A stretch of 64,000 nucleotides of DNA from Pseudomonas fluorescens (GTDB lineage Bacteria > Pseudomonadota > Gammaproteobacteria > Pseudomonadales > Pseudomonadaceae). This document shows, one piece after another, positions 25,229-32,980 of this stretch (position 1 is the first letter of the stretch; every line of letters starts with the position of its first letter). The notes beneath the pieces are model-generated. The model ran no database searches and was not told the origin of the DNA. It worked only from the letters and a program-made list of their open reading frames with translations. The stretch spans positions 124,001 to 188,000 of the forward strand of contig NZ_CABVHK010000001.1 in the NCBI RefSeq assembly GCF_902497785.1, given 5' to 3'. The position numbers and the translations under genes are program-made.

Positions 25229-26593
25229 ATGCCAACAACAATAAATACGACTGTTGATCCGGTCGAAGAAAAGCTGCGCACCTTTGTCGAAGGGCTGCTG
25301 GGCGGAAACATCACGGCCATGCAACGCCTGCTGCGCTGGCGTCCGGCGTGGAACCTTGAACTGCAACGCGATGGCGAAACCCTTCAATTGCATATTCGTG
25401 GCGAGCGAGGTGGTGATGTCAGCCCATTCCCGGATCTGCGCCGGGAGGCGGATATTCTCACCTTGCTCGGCCAGCAAGGTGTGCCGGTGCCGCGTATCTA
25501 CGGCTTCTGCGAAGACCCGCAAGCCATCGTGATGGAGTTATTGCCGGGCAGTCGTGATATCAGCACGGCGATCAGTGATGCCGAGCGCCATGCTGTCGCA
25601 CGCCAGTGGGTCGACGCCATGGCGCGCATGCACCAATTGCCGTTGCAACCCTTCATTGAGCAGGGCATTCACCTGCCGACCAGTGCCGAGGACATTACCC
25701 TCGCAGGTCTGGAAGCTTACTACCCGCTGTATGCACGCAATAAAACCAGGCCTCAGCCGCTGGTTGAATTCGCCCTCGGCTGGTTGCGCCGCAATGTGCC
25801 GCAGCACCGTATCCGGCCTGCTTTCGTGCAGTACGATTCAGGGCAATATCTGTTCGAGAGCGGACAGGTACAGGGTCTCTACGATTTCGAATTTGCCATG
25901 ATCGGCGATCCCTTGGCCGACCTGGCGTCGGCGCGCATGCGTGACAATTACGAGCCGCTCGGGGACAGCTTCGCCGCCCTGTATCGCTACTACCAGCAAG
26001 TAACCGGCGAACCGGCGGAGCCCGATGTGGTGCGTTACCACACGGCACTGTTTGCCACCGTCAGCACGATGCAGTTCTCGGCGTCGGTGGCCACGCCACA
26101 ACCGGGCGACCCACATGACACCTACACCGAGTTTGACATCGCCCTGCGCCGGGTGGTGGTGCATGCGCTGGCCGAAGCCATGGGTGTGCCTCTGCAAACG
26201 CCGAAACTGGACATGGTCAGCAGCGGCCCGAATGCCCAGTTGCTGACCATGCTCGCCGATGCCCTGGCGCAGGTGGAAGTCGGCAGTGACTTCCAGAAAA
26301 CCAAGCTGCGCGCCGTGAGCAAACTGGTGGAGTACCTGGGCCGTGGCGATGCCATGGAATTGCACTTGCGCGAGCTGGAACAACAGGAGGCGCAAGTCCT
26401 GCTGGACCGCACCTTCAGTGACTACAGCGAGATTGATGCAGCGCTGGAAGCCTTTGTCAAAAGCGCCGGGCCTGAATACGACGGGCCTTTGCTGCGCCTG
26501 TTCATGGCGCACATCGAGCGGCGCGTCCTGGTCTACGGCAGCACCGCCATTGGCGCCTCCGCCCGCCACATCGACCTGCCACCCGTGGCCTGA
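25229..26593 (+). CDS. APH-like kinase homologue with altered catalytic loop
   Basis: Aminoglycoside-phosphotransferase-like fold, 454 residues, with an extra C-terminal helical domain (about 350-454) not seen in the other two kinases of the window. The catalytic loop that should read H-x-D-x4-N is QYDSGQYLF: Asp203 is kept, the His is Gln201 and the Asn is Leu208. The metal-binding DFEFAMIGDPLADLA is intact. It could be a weak kinase, a pseudokinase or a binding protein for a hydroxylated intermediate. It is co-directional with the NTF2-like gene (38 bp upstream) and the SDR downstream. Confidence 0.82.
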   Translation: MPTTINTTVDPVEEKLRTFVEGLLGGNITAMQRLLRWRPAWNLELQRDGETLQLHIRGERGGDVSPFPDLRREADILTLLGQQGVPVPRIYGFCEDPQAIVMELLPGSRDISTAISDAERHAVARQWVDAMARMHQLPLQPFIEQGIHLPTSAEDITLAGLEAYYPLYARNKTRPQPLVEFALGWLRRNVPQHRIRPAFVQYDSGQYLFESGQVQGLYDFEFAMIGDPLADLASARMRDNYEPLGDSFAALYRYYQQVTGEPAEPDVVRYHTALFATVSTMQFSASVATPQPGDPHDTYTEFDIALRRVVVHALAEAMGVPLQTPKLDMVSSGPNAQLLTMLADALAQVEVGSDFQKTKLRAVSKLVEYLGRGDAMELHLRELEQQEAQVLLDRTFSDYSEIDAALEAFVKSAGPEYDGPLLRLFMAHIERRVLVYGSTAIGASARHIDLPPVA

Positions 26594-26652
26594 CAGGGTG
26601 AAACCTTTCTCGCCCGGTGGCTGGTCGCCGGGCCTTCGTATTCGGAGTGTTT

Positions 26653-27474
26653 ATGTCTGTTCCTGATAATGCCTTCCTGCATCGGTATGGTCCGTGGGCG
26701 GTGATTGCCGGTGCCTCCCATGGTGTGGGCGCGGCGTTTGCCCGTGCCCTCGCCGAGCGTAGCCTCAACTGCGTCCTGGTGGCGCGCCGTGGCGACGCCC
26801 TGGCGCAATTGAAAGGCGAATTGGAGCAACGTTACGCCATCGAAGTGCTGGTGGTAATCCAGGACCTTTCTCAGCCCGATGCCTGTGAGCGATTGCTCGC
26901 GGCTGTCGGTGAACGTCAAGTTGGTCTGTTTATCTACAACGCGGGTGGCGATCCCTACATCACGCGCTTCCTCGATACCTCGACCGAGGACTGGGGCGCG
27001 TTGCTGCGCCTCAATTGCTTGACCGTGATGCAATGCAGCCATGCCTTTGGTGCCGCGATGCTGGAGCGCGGGCAGGGCGGCTTGCTGTTGGTGGGTTCCC
27101 AGGCTGCATTGGGGGGTATTCGCAAACTGGCGATGTACACCGCCACCAAAGGGTTTGCGCTGAACCTCGGCGAATCGTTATGGGCGGAGTGGAAAGACCG
27201 TGGCGTCGACGTGCTCAATTTGGTCATCGGCACTGTCGACACACCCACCATGCGCGATGCCATGGTCAAACTGAACATTGCCGACGCCCTGACCATGACC
27301 TTGCCCAAAGCAGATGACTTGGCGCTTCTGGCGCTTGAGCAACTGGGTAATGGCCCGACGCTGATTCACCCCGAAGACACCCTTGTTCAGGTCGAGACCG
27401 CACCTGGCCCGGCACGTCGTGCCCAGGTACTGAGCAAGAGCGCGCAAGCGGCTGTGTTTATTGGCAACGACTGA
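26653..27474 (+). CDS. SDR-family oxidoreductase
   Basis: SDR of 273 residues in the group related to 17-beta-hydroxysteroid and very-long-chain 3-ketoacyl reductases: GASHGVG cofactor loop, YNAGG at the NNAG site, and Y162-x3-K166 (YTATK). The C-terminus extends past the core without the common DGG end. The start at 26653 follows GGAG; an upstream in-frame start would add 12 residues with no SDR similarity. Eleven bp separate it from the MFS gene, as seen with a second SDR/MFS pair at 59352-61474. Confidence 0.9.
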   Translation: MSVPDNAFLHRYGPWAVIAGASHGVGAAFARALAERSLNCVLVARRGDALAQLKGELEQRYAIEVLVVIQDLSQPDACERLLAAVGERQVGLFIYNAGGDPYITRFLDTSTEDWGALLRLNCLTVMQCSHAFGAAMLERGQGGLLLVGSQAALGGIRKLAMYTATKGFALNLGESLWAEWKDRGVDVLNLVIGTVDTPTMRDAMVKLNIADALTMTLPKADDLALLALEQLGNGPTLIHPEDTLVQVETAPGPARRAQVLSKSAQAAVFIGND

Positions 27475-27485
27475 GGTCACACACC

Positions 27486-28733
27486 ATGAAAGGCTTTGAT
27501 AACGCAGAATTCAAACGCGGCTGGCGGGTGCTGATTCTGGCGCTGGTGGGCGTTGCCACCAGTTCCAGTTCGTTGCTGCTGTACAGCTTCAGCTCCATGG
27601 TGATTCCGCTGGAACAGGCCATGGGCTGGGGCAGGGCGGAGTTGCAGGCGGCGATCACCGCGTTATCGCTGGGCACCATCGTCGCGTCGCAATTGGCCGG
27701 CTGGCTCAACTCGCGCTACGGCTTGCGCCGGGTCACGTTGCTGTCGCTGCTCGCGTTGTCCCTGAGTGTCTTCACCCTGACCTGTATCAATGGCTCGATC
27801 TGGACCCTCTACCTTGGCTTTTTCCTGGTGCCGCTAGCCGGGCTGGGTACGTTGCAGGTGACCTGGTCGCACCTGGTGAACTTGTGGTTCGAGGAAAACC
27901 GTGGTCTGGCGCTGGCGATCATCCTCAGTGGCTCCGGACTGGCGGCCATCATGCTTCCGCTGATCACCGCCTGGGCGATCAGCCGGTGGAATTGGCAGGC
28001 GGGATTCCTCGCGCTGGGTGTATTGCCGGTGCTGCTGGCGTTGCCCTTGGCCTTACGCTGGTTGTTGCCGACCACCAATGTCAGCCACAACTCGACGCAA
28101 CTCCCCGCCACCAGCGAACAAACCGGCGGTCTACTGCTGCGCGAGGCGATGCGCTCCTGGCGTTTCTGGGTGTGCAACCTGTCGATGACGTTGGTGGTGT
28201 CGTGCGTGGTGGGCATGGTCACCAACATTGTGCCGTTGCTGCAGGACCGTGGCCTGAGCGCCCTGCAGGCCAGTCAGATTTTCGCCAGCTTCGGCGTGTC
28301 GCTGATCCTTGGCCGACTATTGGTGGGCTACCTGATTGACCGGTTGTGGGCGCCCGGTGTTGCCTCTGTCGCGCTGCTGATGCCGGCATTTGCCTGCGGC
28401 ATTTTTGCCTATGGGGATTCCAGTATTGCGATGTACACCCTCGCCACGTTGCTGGTCGGCGTGGGTGCCGGTGCCGAGTTCGATATCGCTGCTTTCCTGA
28501 TCGCCCGTTACTTCGGCATGCGCGACTACGGCCGCTTGTTTGGCGCGCACCTGGGCTTGATTACCGCAGGTGCGGCGATCTCGCCGTTACTGTTCGCCGG
28601 GTTGTTCAAGCTCACCGGTGGCTACTCGGCCATGCTGCTGTTCAGTTTTATCTGCTTTGTCGTCGGCCCATTGCTGCTGCTGACATTGGGTGGGTATCCG
28701 CGATATCAGTCCGAGCCATTAGTTGCCAGTTAG
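27486..28733 (+). CDS. MFS transporter, monocarboxylate/oxalate-formate antiporter-like (paralogue 1)
   Basis: A 415-residue, 12-helix inner-membrane carrier. The N-terminus FKRGWRVLILALVG, the SRYGLRRVTLL motif-A loop and AGAEFDIAAFLIARYF are shared almost position by position with the MFS protein at 60173-61474, so the two are recent paralogues. The family usually moves small carboxylates, and uptake of an acid intermediate or product is a reasonable inference. It is the last gene of its operon. Confidence 0.92.
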   Translation: MKGFDNAEFKRGWRVLILALVGVATSSSSLLLYSFSSMVIPLEQAMGWGRAELQAAITALSLGTIVASQLAGWLNSRYGLRRVTLLSLLALSLSVFTLTCINGSIWTLYLGFFLVPLAGLGTLQVTWSHLVNLWFEENRGLALAIILSGSGLAAIMLPLITAWAISRWNWQAGFLALGVLPVLLALPLALRWLLPTTNVSHNSTQLPATSEQTGGLLLREAMRSWRFWVCNLSMTLVVSCVVGMVTNIVPLLQDRGLSALQASQIFASFGVSLILGRLLVGYLIDRLWAPGVASVALLMPAFACGIFAYGDSSIAMYTLATLLVGVGAGAEFDIAAFLIARYFGMRDYGRLFGAHLGLITAGAAISPLLFAGLFKLTGGYSAMLLFSFICFVVGPLLLLTLGGYPRYQSEPLVAS

Positions 28734-28755
28734 AGAAGCTGCCGAAGTAAATATA

Positions 28756-28776
28756 GACAAATAACAGAATAATGTT
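28756..28776. promoter_or_regulatory. Putative operator, copy 3 of the 21-bp element (GACA-N13-TGTT)
   Basis: GACAAATAACA...TGTT ends 52 bp before the start of the quinone-oxidoreductase-like gene. It shares 16 of 21 positions with the copy at 5955, including the internal AACA. It is in the only intergenic stretch between the MFS gene and the next start codon. Confidence 0.4.
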
Positions 28777-28827
28777 CAATTATTGCCTCGAGTGCAGCCT
28801 GACAATAAAACAGACAAGGAGAATGCC

Positions 28828-29754
28828 ATGCGTGCAGCAATCATTTCCGAGCGCAATGCGCCGCCGGTAGTGGGCGAGTTTCGTGATCCGCAGCCGCTAG
28901 ACGGCTCGGTGCTGATCGATGTCGATACCGCTGGCCTTGGTGGCTGGGATGTACTCGGCGCCTACCGTCTGGGTGTTGAATATCCCTGTGTCATTCGCGG
29001 AGAAGGCGTTGGCCGTGCGCCGGATGGCCGCCGGGTGTATTTCGGCGAGCGCTCGGTGTTGCCGTTTGGTGCCTGGGCAGAGCGCACCCTGGTGCCGCAA
29101 GCCGAAGTATGGAATGTGCCGGACGACGTGGACGATAAAACCGCGATCAGCATGGGCATCGCTGCGACCGGCGCCATCGTGCCCCTGGAAAAAGCCGCGA
29201 TTCAGAAGGGTGAGAAGGTGCTGATCCTGGGCGCCACCGGCACGCTCGGCCAGATCGCCCTGCAACTGGCGCGCGGTCTGGGTGCAGGCAAAGTGGTCGG
29301 TGCTGCCCGGTCCGCTGAAGCACTGGGGCGGTTGAAGTCGCGAGGCCTTGCCGATGAAGTGGTGACCCTGGGTGGCAGCGATGACGTCGCGGCGCTCAAG
29401 GATGCGGCCGATGGCGGATTTGATGTGGTGCTCGACCTCGTGTGCGGTCAACCGATGTTGACGTCGCTGAAGGCCACCAACTGGGGCGCACGGATCATGA
29501 CCATTGGCACGGGAGCCGGCCGCCAGCTCAATCTGGATATTGCCGATCTGTTGTTTCGCAATCTGTCGTGCATCGGCACTGGCCAGCGCCCGCCCGCAGA
29601 CCGTGAACAGATCTGGCTGCGTCTGCTGAAGATCGCCAAAGAGCAGCAGATTCAGGTGGATTACCTGGATTTTACCCTCGATCAGGCGGCTGAAGCCTGG
29701 GCCGCGCAGGTCAATGGGCCACACGCCAAAATCACCGCCACGATTCGTCGTTAA
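28828..29754 (+). CDS. Zinc-free MDR-superfamily NADPH:quinone reductase-like protein
   Basis: Medium-chain dehydrogenase/reductase of 308 residues. The NADPH-binding motif LILGATGTLGQIALQLA is present, and the zinc-ligand cysteines and His-Glu pair of alcohol dehydrogenases are absent, so a quinone- or enone-reductase role is likely (double-bond reduction or quinone detoxification). AAGGAGA precedes the ATG at 28828; longer in-frame starts lack a ribosome site. It appears to be transcribed alone from a promoter near the 21-bp element and ends at a hairpin before the convergent AraC gene. Confidence 0.9.
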   Translation: MRAAIISERNAPPVVGEFRDPQPLDGSVLIDVDTAGLGGWDVLGAYRLGVEYPCVIRGEGVGRAPDGRRVYFGERSVLPFGAWAERTLVPQAEVWNVPDDVDDKTAISMGIAATGAIVPLEKAAIQKGEKVLILGATGTLGQIALQLARGLGAGKVVGAARSAEALGRLKSRGLADEVVTLGGSDDVAALKDAADGGFDVVLDLVCGQPMLTSLKATNWGARIMTIGTGAGRQLNLDIADLLFRNLSCIGTGQRPPADREQIWLRLLKIAKEQQIQVDYLDFTLDQAAEAWAAQVNGPHAKITATIRR

Positions 29755-29769
29755 AGCCCGTATTGCTGG

Positions 29770-29794
29770 AAGGCGCCCTTGTCCGGGTGCCTTT
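29770..29794. terminator. Bidirectional terminator-like hairpin
   Basis: AAGGCGCCC (29770-29778) pairs with GGGTGCCTT (29785-29793, one G-T pair) across a 6-nt loop, with a short T run. It sits exactly between the convergent MDR and AraC-family genes. Confidence 0.55.
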
Positions 29795-30699
29795 CAGCGC
29801 TGGCGCTGGTGGCGAAATTCCTCGGGTGTGACACCGAGCTCTTTACGGAAGGCCGCGCTGAAAGCGGCGGCGTTGTTGAAGCCGGCCTGATAGGCCACTT
29901 GTTTGATCAGCAACCGTGGGTCAGCCAACAGCGCCACGGCTTTTTGCAAACGGGTTTGCGCGGCGTACTGGCGCAAGGTCATGCCGGTGGTGTTTTTGCA
30001 GCGACTGGACAGGGTCCGCAACGGCAGTTCGCAGGCCCGCGCCAAGTGGCCCAGTGAGCGGCCTTCGTCACTGGCGCTGTCGAGCAATTCACGCAGGATG
30101 TTGAGTTGACGATGGCTGAGTTTTTCAGCGCAGTGTGAGGAACAAGTGGCATCGTCGGGCGCGTCGATAAATTCGCGGCGCAGGTCCAAGGCAATGCTGG
30201 TGAGCAGGCACTCGGTGTGCAGCTCGCTGGCGAAGCCGGGGTTGGCGACTTCTTCGGCCAGCCGTTGCAACGAGGCGTGCAAGTAGCCGCTTTGCAGGTT
30301 GAGCATGGCTGCGCTGACGTTGTCCTGCCAGTTCCAGCGATAGCTGCCCAGGACGCCGAGTGAGGAGGGGTCGAATAGACACACAAGGGCCTTTTGCTCT
30401 CCGGCATCGTGACGCAGGTGGAACTCGGTGCCATGGGGAATGAACAACAGCTTGCCCAGGGGTTGGAATTGAGGCGCACCGTGGCTGGAAAAACCGCCGC
30501 AGTTAGGCTTGATCTGCGAGCTGGCCGGCAGCATCAAGCGCAACAGGCAACTGTCGCCGGTTTCTATCAAGGCAGTGCCAGTGTTGGACCATTGCGCGTG
30601 TTCGACCCGGATGTCGAAGCCTTGCCTGGCCAATGAAGCTTCGGTCAGGAAATTACCTGACGCTTCACAGTCGTACTCGCTGTAGTGGATCGCGTTCAT
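29794..30699 (-). CDS. AraC/XylS-family transcriptional regulator
   Basis: A 301-residue regulator. The C-terminal double helix-turn-helix is clear (LGHLARACELPLRTLSSRCK, then LLIKQVAYQAGFNNAAAFSA and FRKELGVTPEEFR). The N-terminal cupin-like sensor half (about 1-190) has the FIPHGTEFH segment typical of AraC-ligand-binding-like domains and would sense a pathway compound. The gene is divergent from the LysR gene and forms part of a regulator cluster (AraC, LysR, TetR within 2.6 kb) in the middle of the island. Confidence 0.93.
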   Translation of the reverse strand: MNAIHYSEYDCEASGNFLTEASLARQGFDIRVEHAQWSNTGTALIETGDSCLLRLMLPASSQIKPNCGGFSSHGAPQFQPLGKLLFIPHGTEFHLRHDAGEQKALVCLFDPSSLGVLGSYRWNWQDNVSAAMLNLQSGYLHASLQRLAEEVANPGFASELHTECLLTSIALDLRREFIDAPDDATCSSHCAEKLSHRQLNILRELLDSASDEGRSLGHLARACELPLRTLSSRCKNTTGMTLRQYAAQTRLQKAVALLADPRLLIKQVAYQAGFNNAAAFSAAFRKELGVTPEEFRHQRQR

Positions 30700-30841
30700 T
30701 TTTCAACCTTCAGCCATTTTTATTATTGGCGCTGAAATTCGAAGGATAACGATACGTCAGGGCAGCTACCCGGTCTCGAGTGTAACCAGCCCGTGGACCG
30801 AGCTGTTTCATATATTCAGGCGGCAGGTATCAGAAAATCAG

Positions 30842-31753
30842 ATGACGAAAGGCAAAGATATTTCCATGCGCCAACTGCGCTATTTCGTTGCCGCCGCCGA
30901 CGCCGGCCAGTTTTCCCAGGCGGCGCTGAAGGCGCATGTATCGCAGTCGGCGATTACTGCGGCGGTGTTGCATCTGGAACAGTCCTTGGGCGTCAGCTTG
31001 TTCGACCGCTTGCCCCATGGCGTGGCGCTGACCGCTGAAGGCAACAAGTTTTCCCAGCATGCGCGGCACATTCTCGACACGCTGCAGGACGCTCTCAGTG
31101 AACCGCTGTTTCTCGGCCATGCGATGCAAGGAACCGTGCGTGTGGGTGCCTCCTACACGGTGCTCGGTTACTTTCTGCCAGCGCTGCTGGCACGCTTCAA
31201 ACGTAGCTACCCTCAGGTAGAGATCGACCTGATCGACATGGACCGCCAGAGCATTGAAGCGGCCCTGAGCAATGGCGACCTCGACTTGGGCCTGGCAATT
31301 GTCTCCAATACGCCGAACTTGCACGGTTTCGCTCACCATGTGCTAATTCGTTCGCGCCGCCAACTCTGGCTGGCAAGTCAGCACCCATTGATGTCTGCCA
31401 CCTCGATCAATCTCGAAGACGTCGCCGAGCATGCCTATATCCTGGCCACGGTCGATGAGGGGGAGACCTCGACCATGCGCTATTGGGAATCCCGCGGACT
31501 GGCACCCAAGGTGGCTTTTCGTACCTCATCCATGGAGGCATTGCGCGGGCTGGTGGGGCATGGTTTCGGTGTGACCATTCTCTCGGACATGCTGTACCGG
31601 GCCTGGTCTCTGGAAGGCAAGAAGATTGAAATCCGGCCGCTGGTGGATGTGATTCCACCCATGGAACTGGGGCTGATCTGGCTGCCGGATAACTGTTTGT
31701 CGGCACCGACCCAGGCATTCCGACAGTTTCTGATCATGGCCTGCGCCTCTTGA
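30842..31753 (+). CDS. LysR-family transcriptional regulator
   Basis: A 303-residue regulator with N-terminal winged helix-turn-helix (MRQLRYFVAAADAGQFSQAA to VALTAEG, about 9-66) and a periplasmic-binding-like effector domain. Translation may start at the ATG at 30842 or at the internal ATG at 30866 that begins MRQLRYF, as usual for the family; neither has a strong ribosome site. It is divergent from the AraC gene, so the 142 bp between them probably hold both promoters and an autoregulatory site. Confidence 0.92.
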   Translation: MTKGKDISMRQLRYFVAAADAGQFSQAALKAHVSQSAITAAVLHLEQSLGVSLFDRLPHGVALTAEGNKFSQHARHILDTLQDALSEPLFLGHAMQGTVRVGASYTVLGYFLPALLARFKRSYPQVEIDLIDMDRQSIEAALSNGDLDLGLAIVSNTPNLHGFAHHVLIRSRRQLWLASQHPLMSATSINLEDVAEHAYILATVDEGETSTMRYWESRGLAPKVAFRTSSMEALRGLVGHGFGVTILSDMLYRAWSLEGKKIEIRPLVDVIPPMELGLIWLPDNCLSAPTQAFRQFLIMACAS

Positions 31754-31758
31754 TCCCG

Positions 31759-32382
31759 CTACTGGCGCACGTTGTTGTCAGGCGGCCAGGTGCCGTTGTT
31801 CATCAGGCTGTCGAAGGTTTCGGTCATTTCCCGCGCCGGGTTCGGATAGTCGTGGCGCACCCACCACAACCACAGCCCCACCAGGGCACCGACGAAACAG
31901 CGCACGGCGGCCTCGCCACGCAGTTGATCGATTTGGTACAGGCCCTGTTTCCGGTAGTGTTCCCGGACCTGGATGATCAGGATATTTTCCAGGTGCGCGA
32001 GAATCACGTTCTGTCCCGGGCCGCTGAAGAACGCCGTTGTCAGTGCCGCATGACGTTCGGTGGCGCTGAACAGCCAGGCCGAAACATCCAGCAGGACACG
32101 GCGGTCGCCATCAACTTCGGTGACCTTGGTCGAGGGAACGCCAATGGCTTCGTACCCGGCGACGATCAGGTCCTCCTTGTCGCGAAAGTGCGCGTAGAAG
32201 GTGGAGCGCGCGACCCCTGTACTGTCCAGTAATTGCTGGACCGTAATTCCTTCGTAGCCCTTTTCCAGCGCCAGGCGATACATGTGGTCCAGCAACAATT
32301 CCCGGGTGCGTTGGGAACGCAAGGCGTGGCGTTGACTGGCGTGATTTTTATCGGCTGTTTGCACGGAAGCTAGGTGAGACAT
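31759..32382 (-). CDS. TetR-family transcriptional regulator
   Basis: A 207-residue repressor-type regulator. The helix-turn-helix TVQQLLDSTGVARSTFYAHF (about 48-67) follows a 25-residue polar tail, and the ligand domain is helical. It is divergent from the P450-ferredoxin remnant and GMC operon, and the 21-bp element at 32497-32517 lies in the shared region, which makes this TetR the first candidate for binding the recurrent element. Its stop is 5 bp from the LysR stop. Confidence 0.92.
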   Translation of the reverse strand: MSHLASVQTADKNHASQRHALRSQRTRELLLDHMYRLALEKGYEGITVQQLLDSTGVARSTFYAHFRDKEDLIVAGYEAIGVPSTKVTEVDGDRRVLLDVSAWLFSATERHAALTTAFFSGPGQNVILAHLENILIIQVREHYRKQGLYQIDQLRGEAAVRCFVGALVGLWLWWVRHDYPNPAREMTETFDSLMNNGTWPPDNNVRQ

Positions 32383-32496
32383 TCTTAACCTCGGCAGCGC
32401 TTTTTATTGGTTTCATGACGGCGGGTACAAGAGCTTCCCGGCGGTGATCAGAACACAATGACAGAGGATTTTTTGCACCAGCAGGATTATTTTTAG

Positions 32497-32517
32497 AACA
32501 TATTCGGCGAAAGTGTT
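32497..32517. promoter_or_regulatory. Putative operator, copy 4 of the 21-bp element (AACA-N13-TGTT)
   Basis: AACATAT and AAGTGTT ends, 21 bp overall, located 115 bp from the TetR start and 105 bp before the truncated P450 start. It resembles the palindrome at 39302 at its ends but not in the centre. Confidence 0.4.
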
Positions 32518-32621
32518 AATTAATTCCGTCTATGCCGTACAGATTTGCGCTTCTGTTCGTTGTGGCTTTGCGTCTGCGGCCTTACCGTTTCTCCAGTCCG
32601 ATAGAGACCTGGAGAACAATA

Positions 32622-32926
32622 ATGAATAACGCTCCTGAAACGCCTGCACCTGTTCCTGCGCACATTCCCAAGCACCTTGCCCGCGATTTCGATCTATGGG
32701 CAGAGCTCACCGCCCACGGCGAAAACGCCTATCAACCAATCCGGCTGCGTAGGTCATGCCCGCTGCAACAACGTCGCGCCCGCGCTCTATCCACTCGATA
32801 ACAACGGCTACATCGCCAGCAACGGCTTAAGTGTGCCGATTGGGCAAGAGCGGCTGGCAACCCGCGGTGCCCGTGCCTGCCCGGAACGGGTCATCGAGGT
32901 TCGCGATACATCCGACGAACACCGGT
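32622..32926 (+). pseudogene. Deletion remnant: P450 N-terminus joined out of frame to a P450-type ferredoxin
   Basis: From the ATG at 32622 about 40 codons encode a proline-rich start like that of CYP101-type bacterial P450s (APVPAHIPKHLARDFDLWAE then LTAHGENAYQP). At about 32738 the next frame takes over with SGCVGHARCNNVAPALYPL, DNNGYIASNGLSVPIG and ARACPERVIEV, which is nearly all of a small [3Fe-4S]/[4Fe-4S] ferredoxin (C-x-GHA-x-C near the start and CP near the end) missing only its first residues. The body of the P450 (roughly 360 codons) and the ferredoxin start have been deleted. A stop ends the ferredoxin before the GMC gene. No functional product is expected. Confidence 0.72.
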
Positions 32927-32980
32927 GAGTGCCGCCTTGGTAATGGAAGACTTTCAGCAACCCGCAAAAGAAGAACAACA

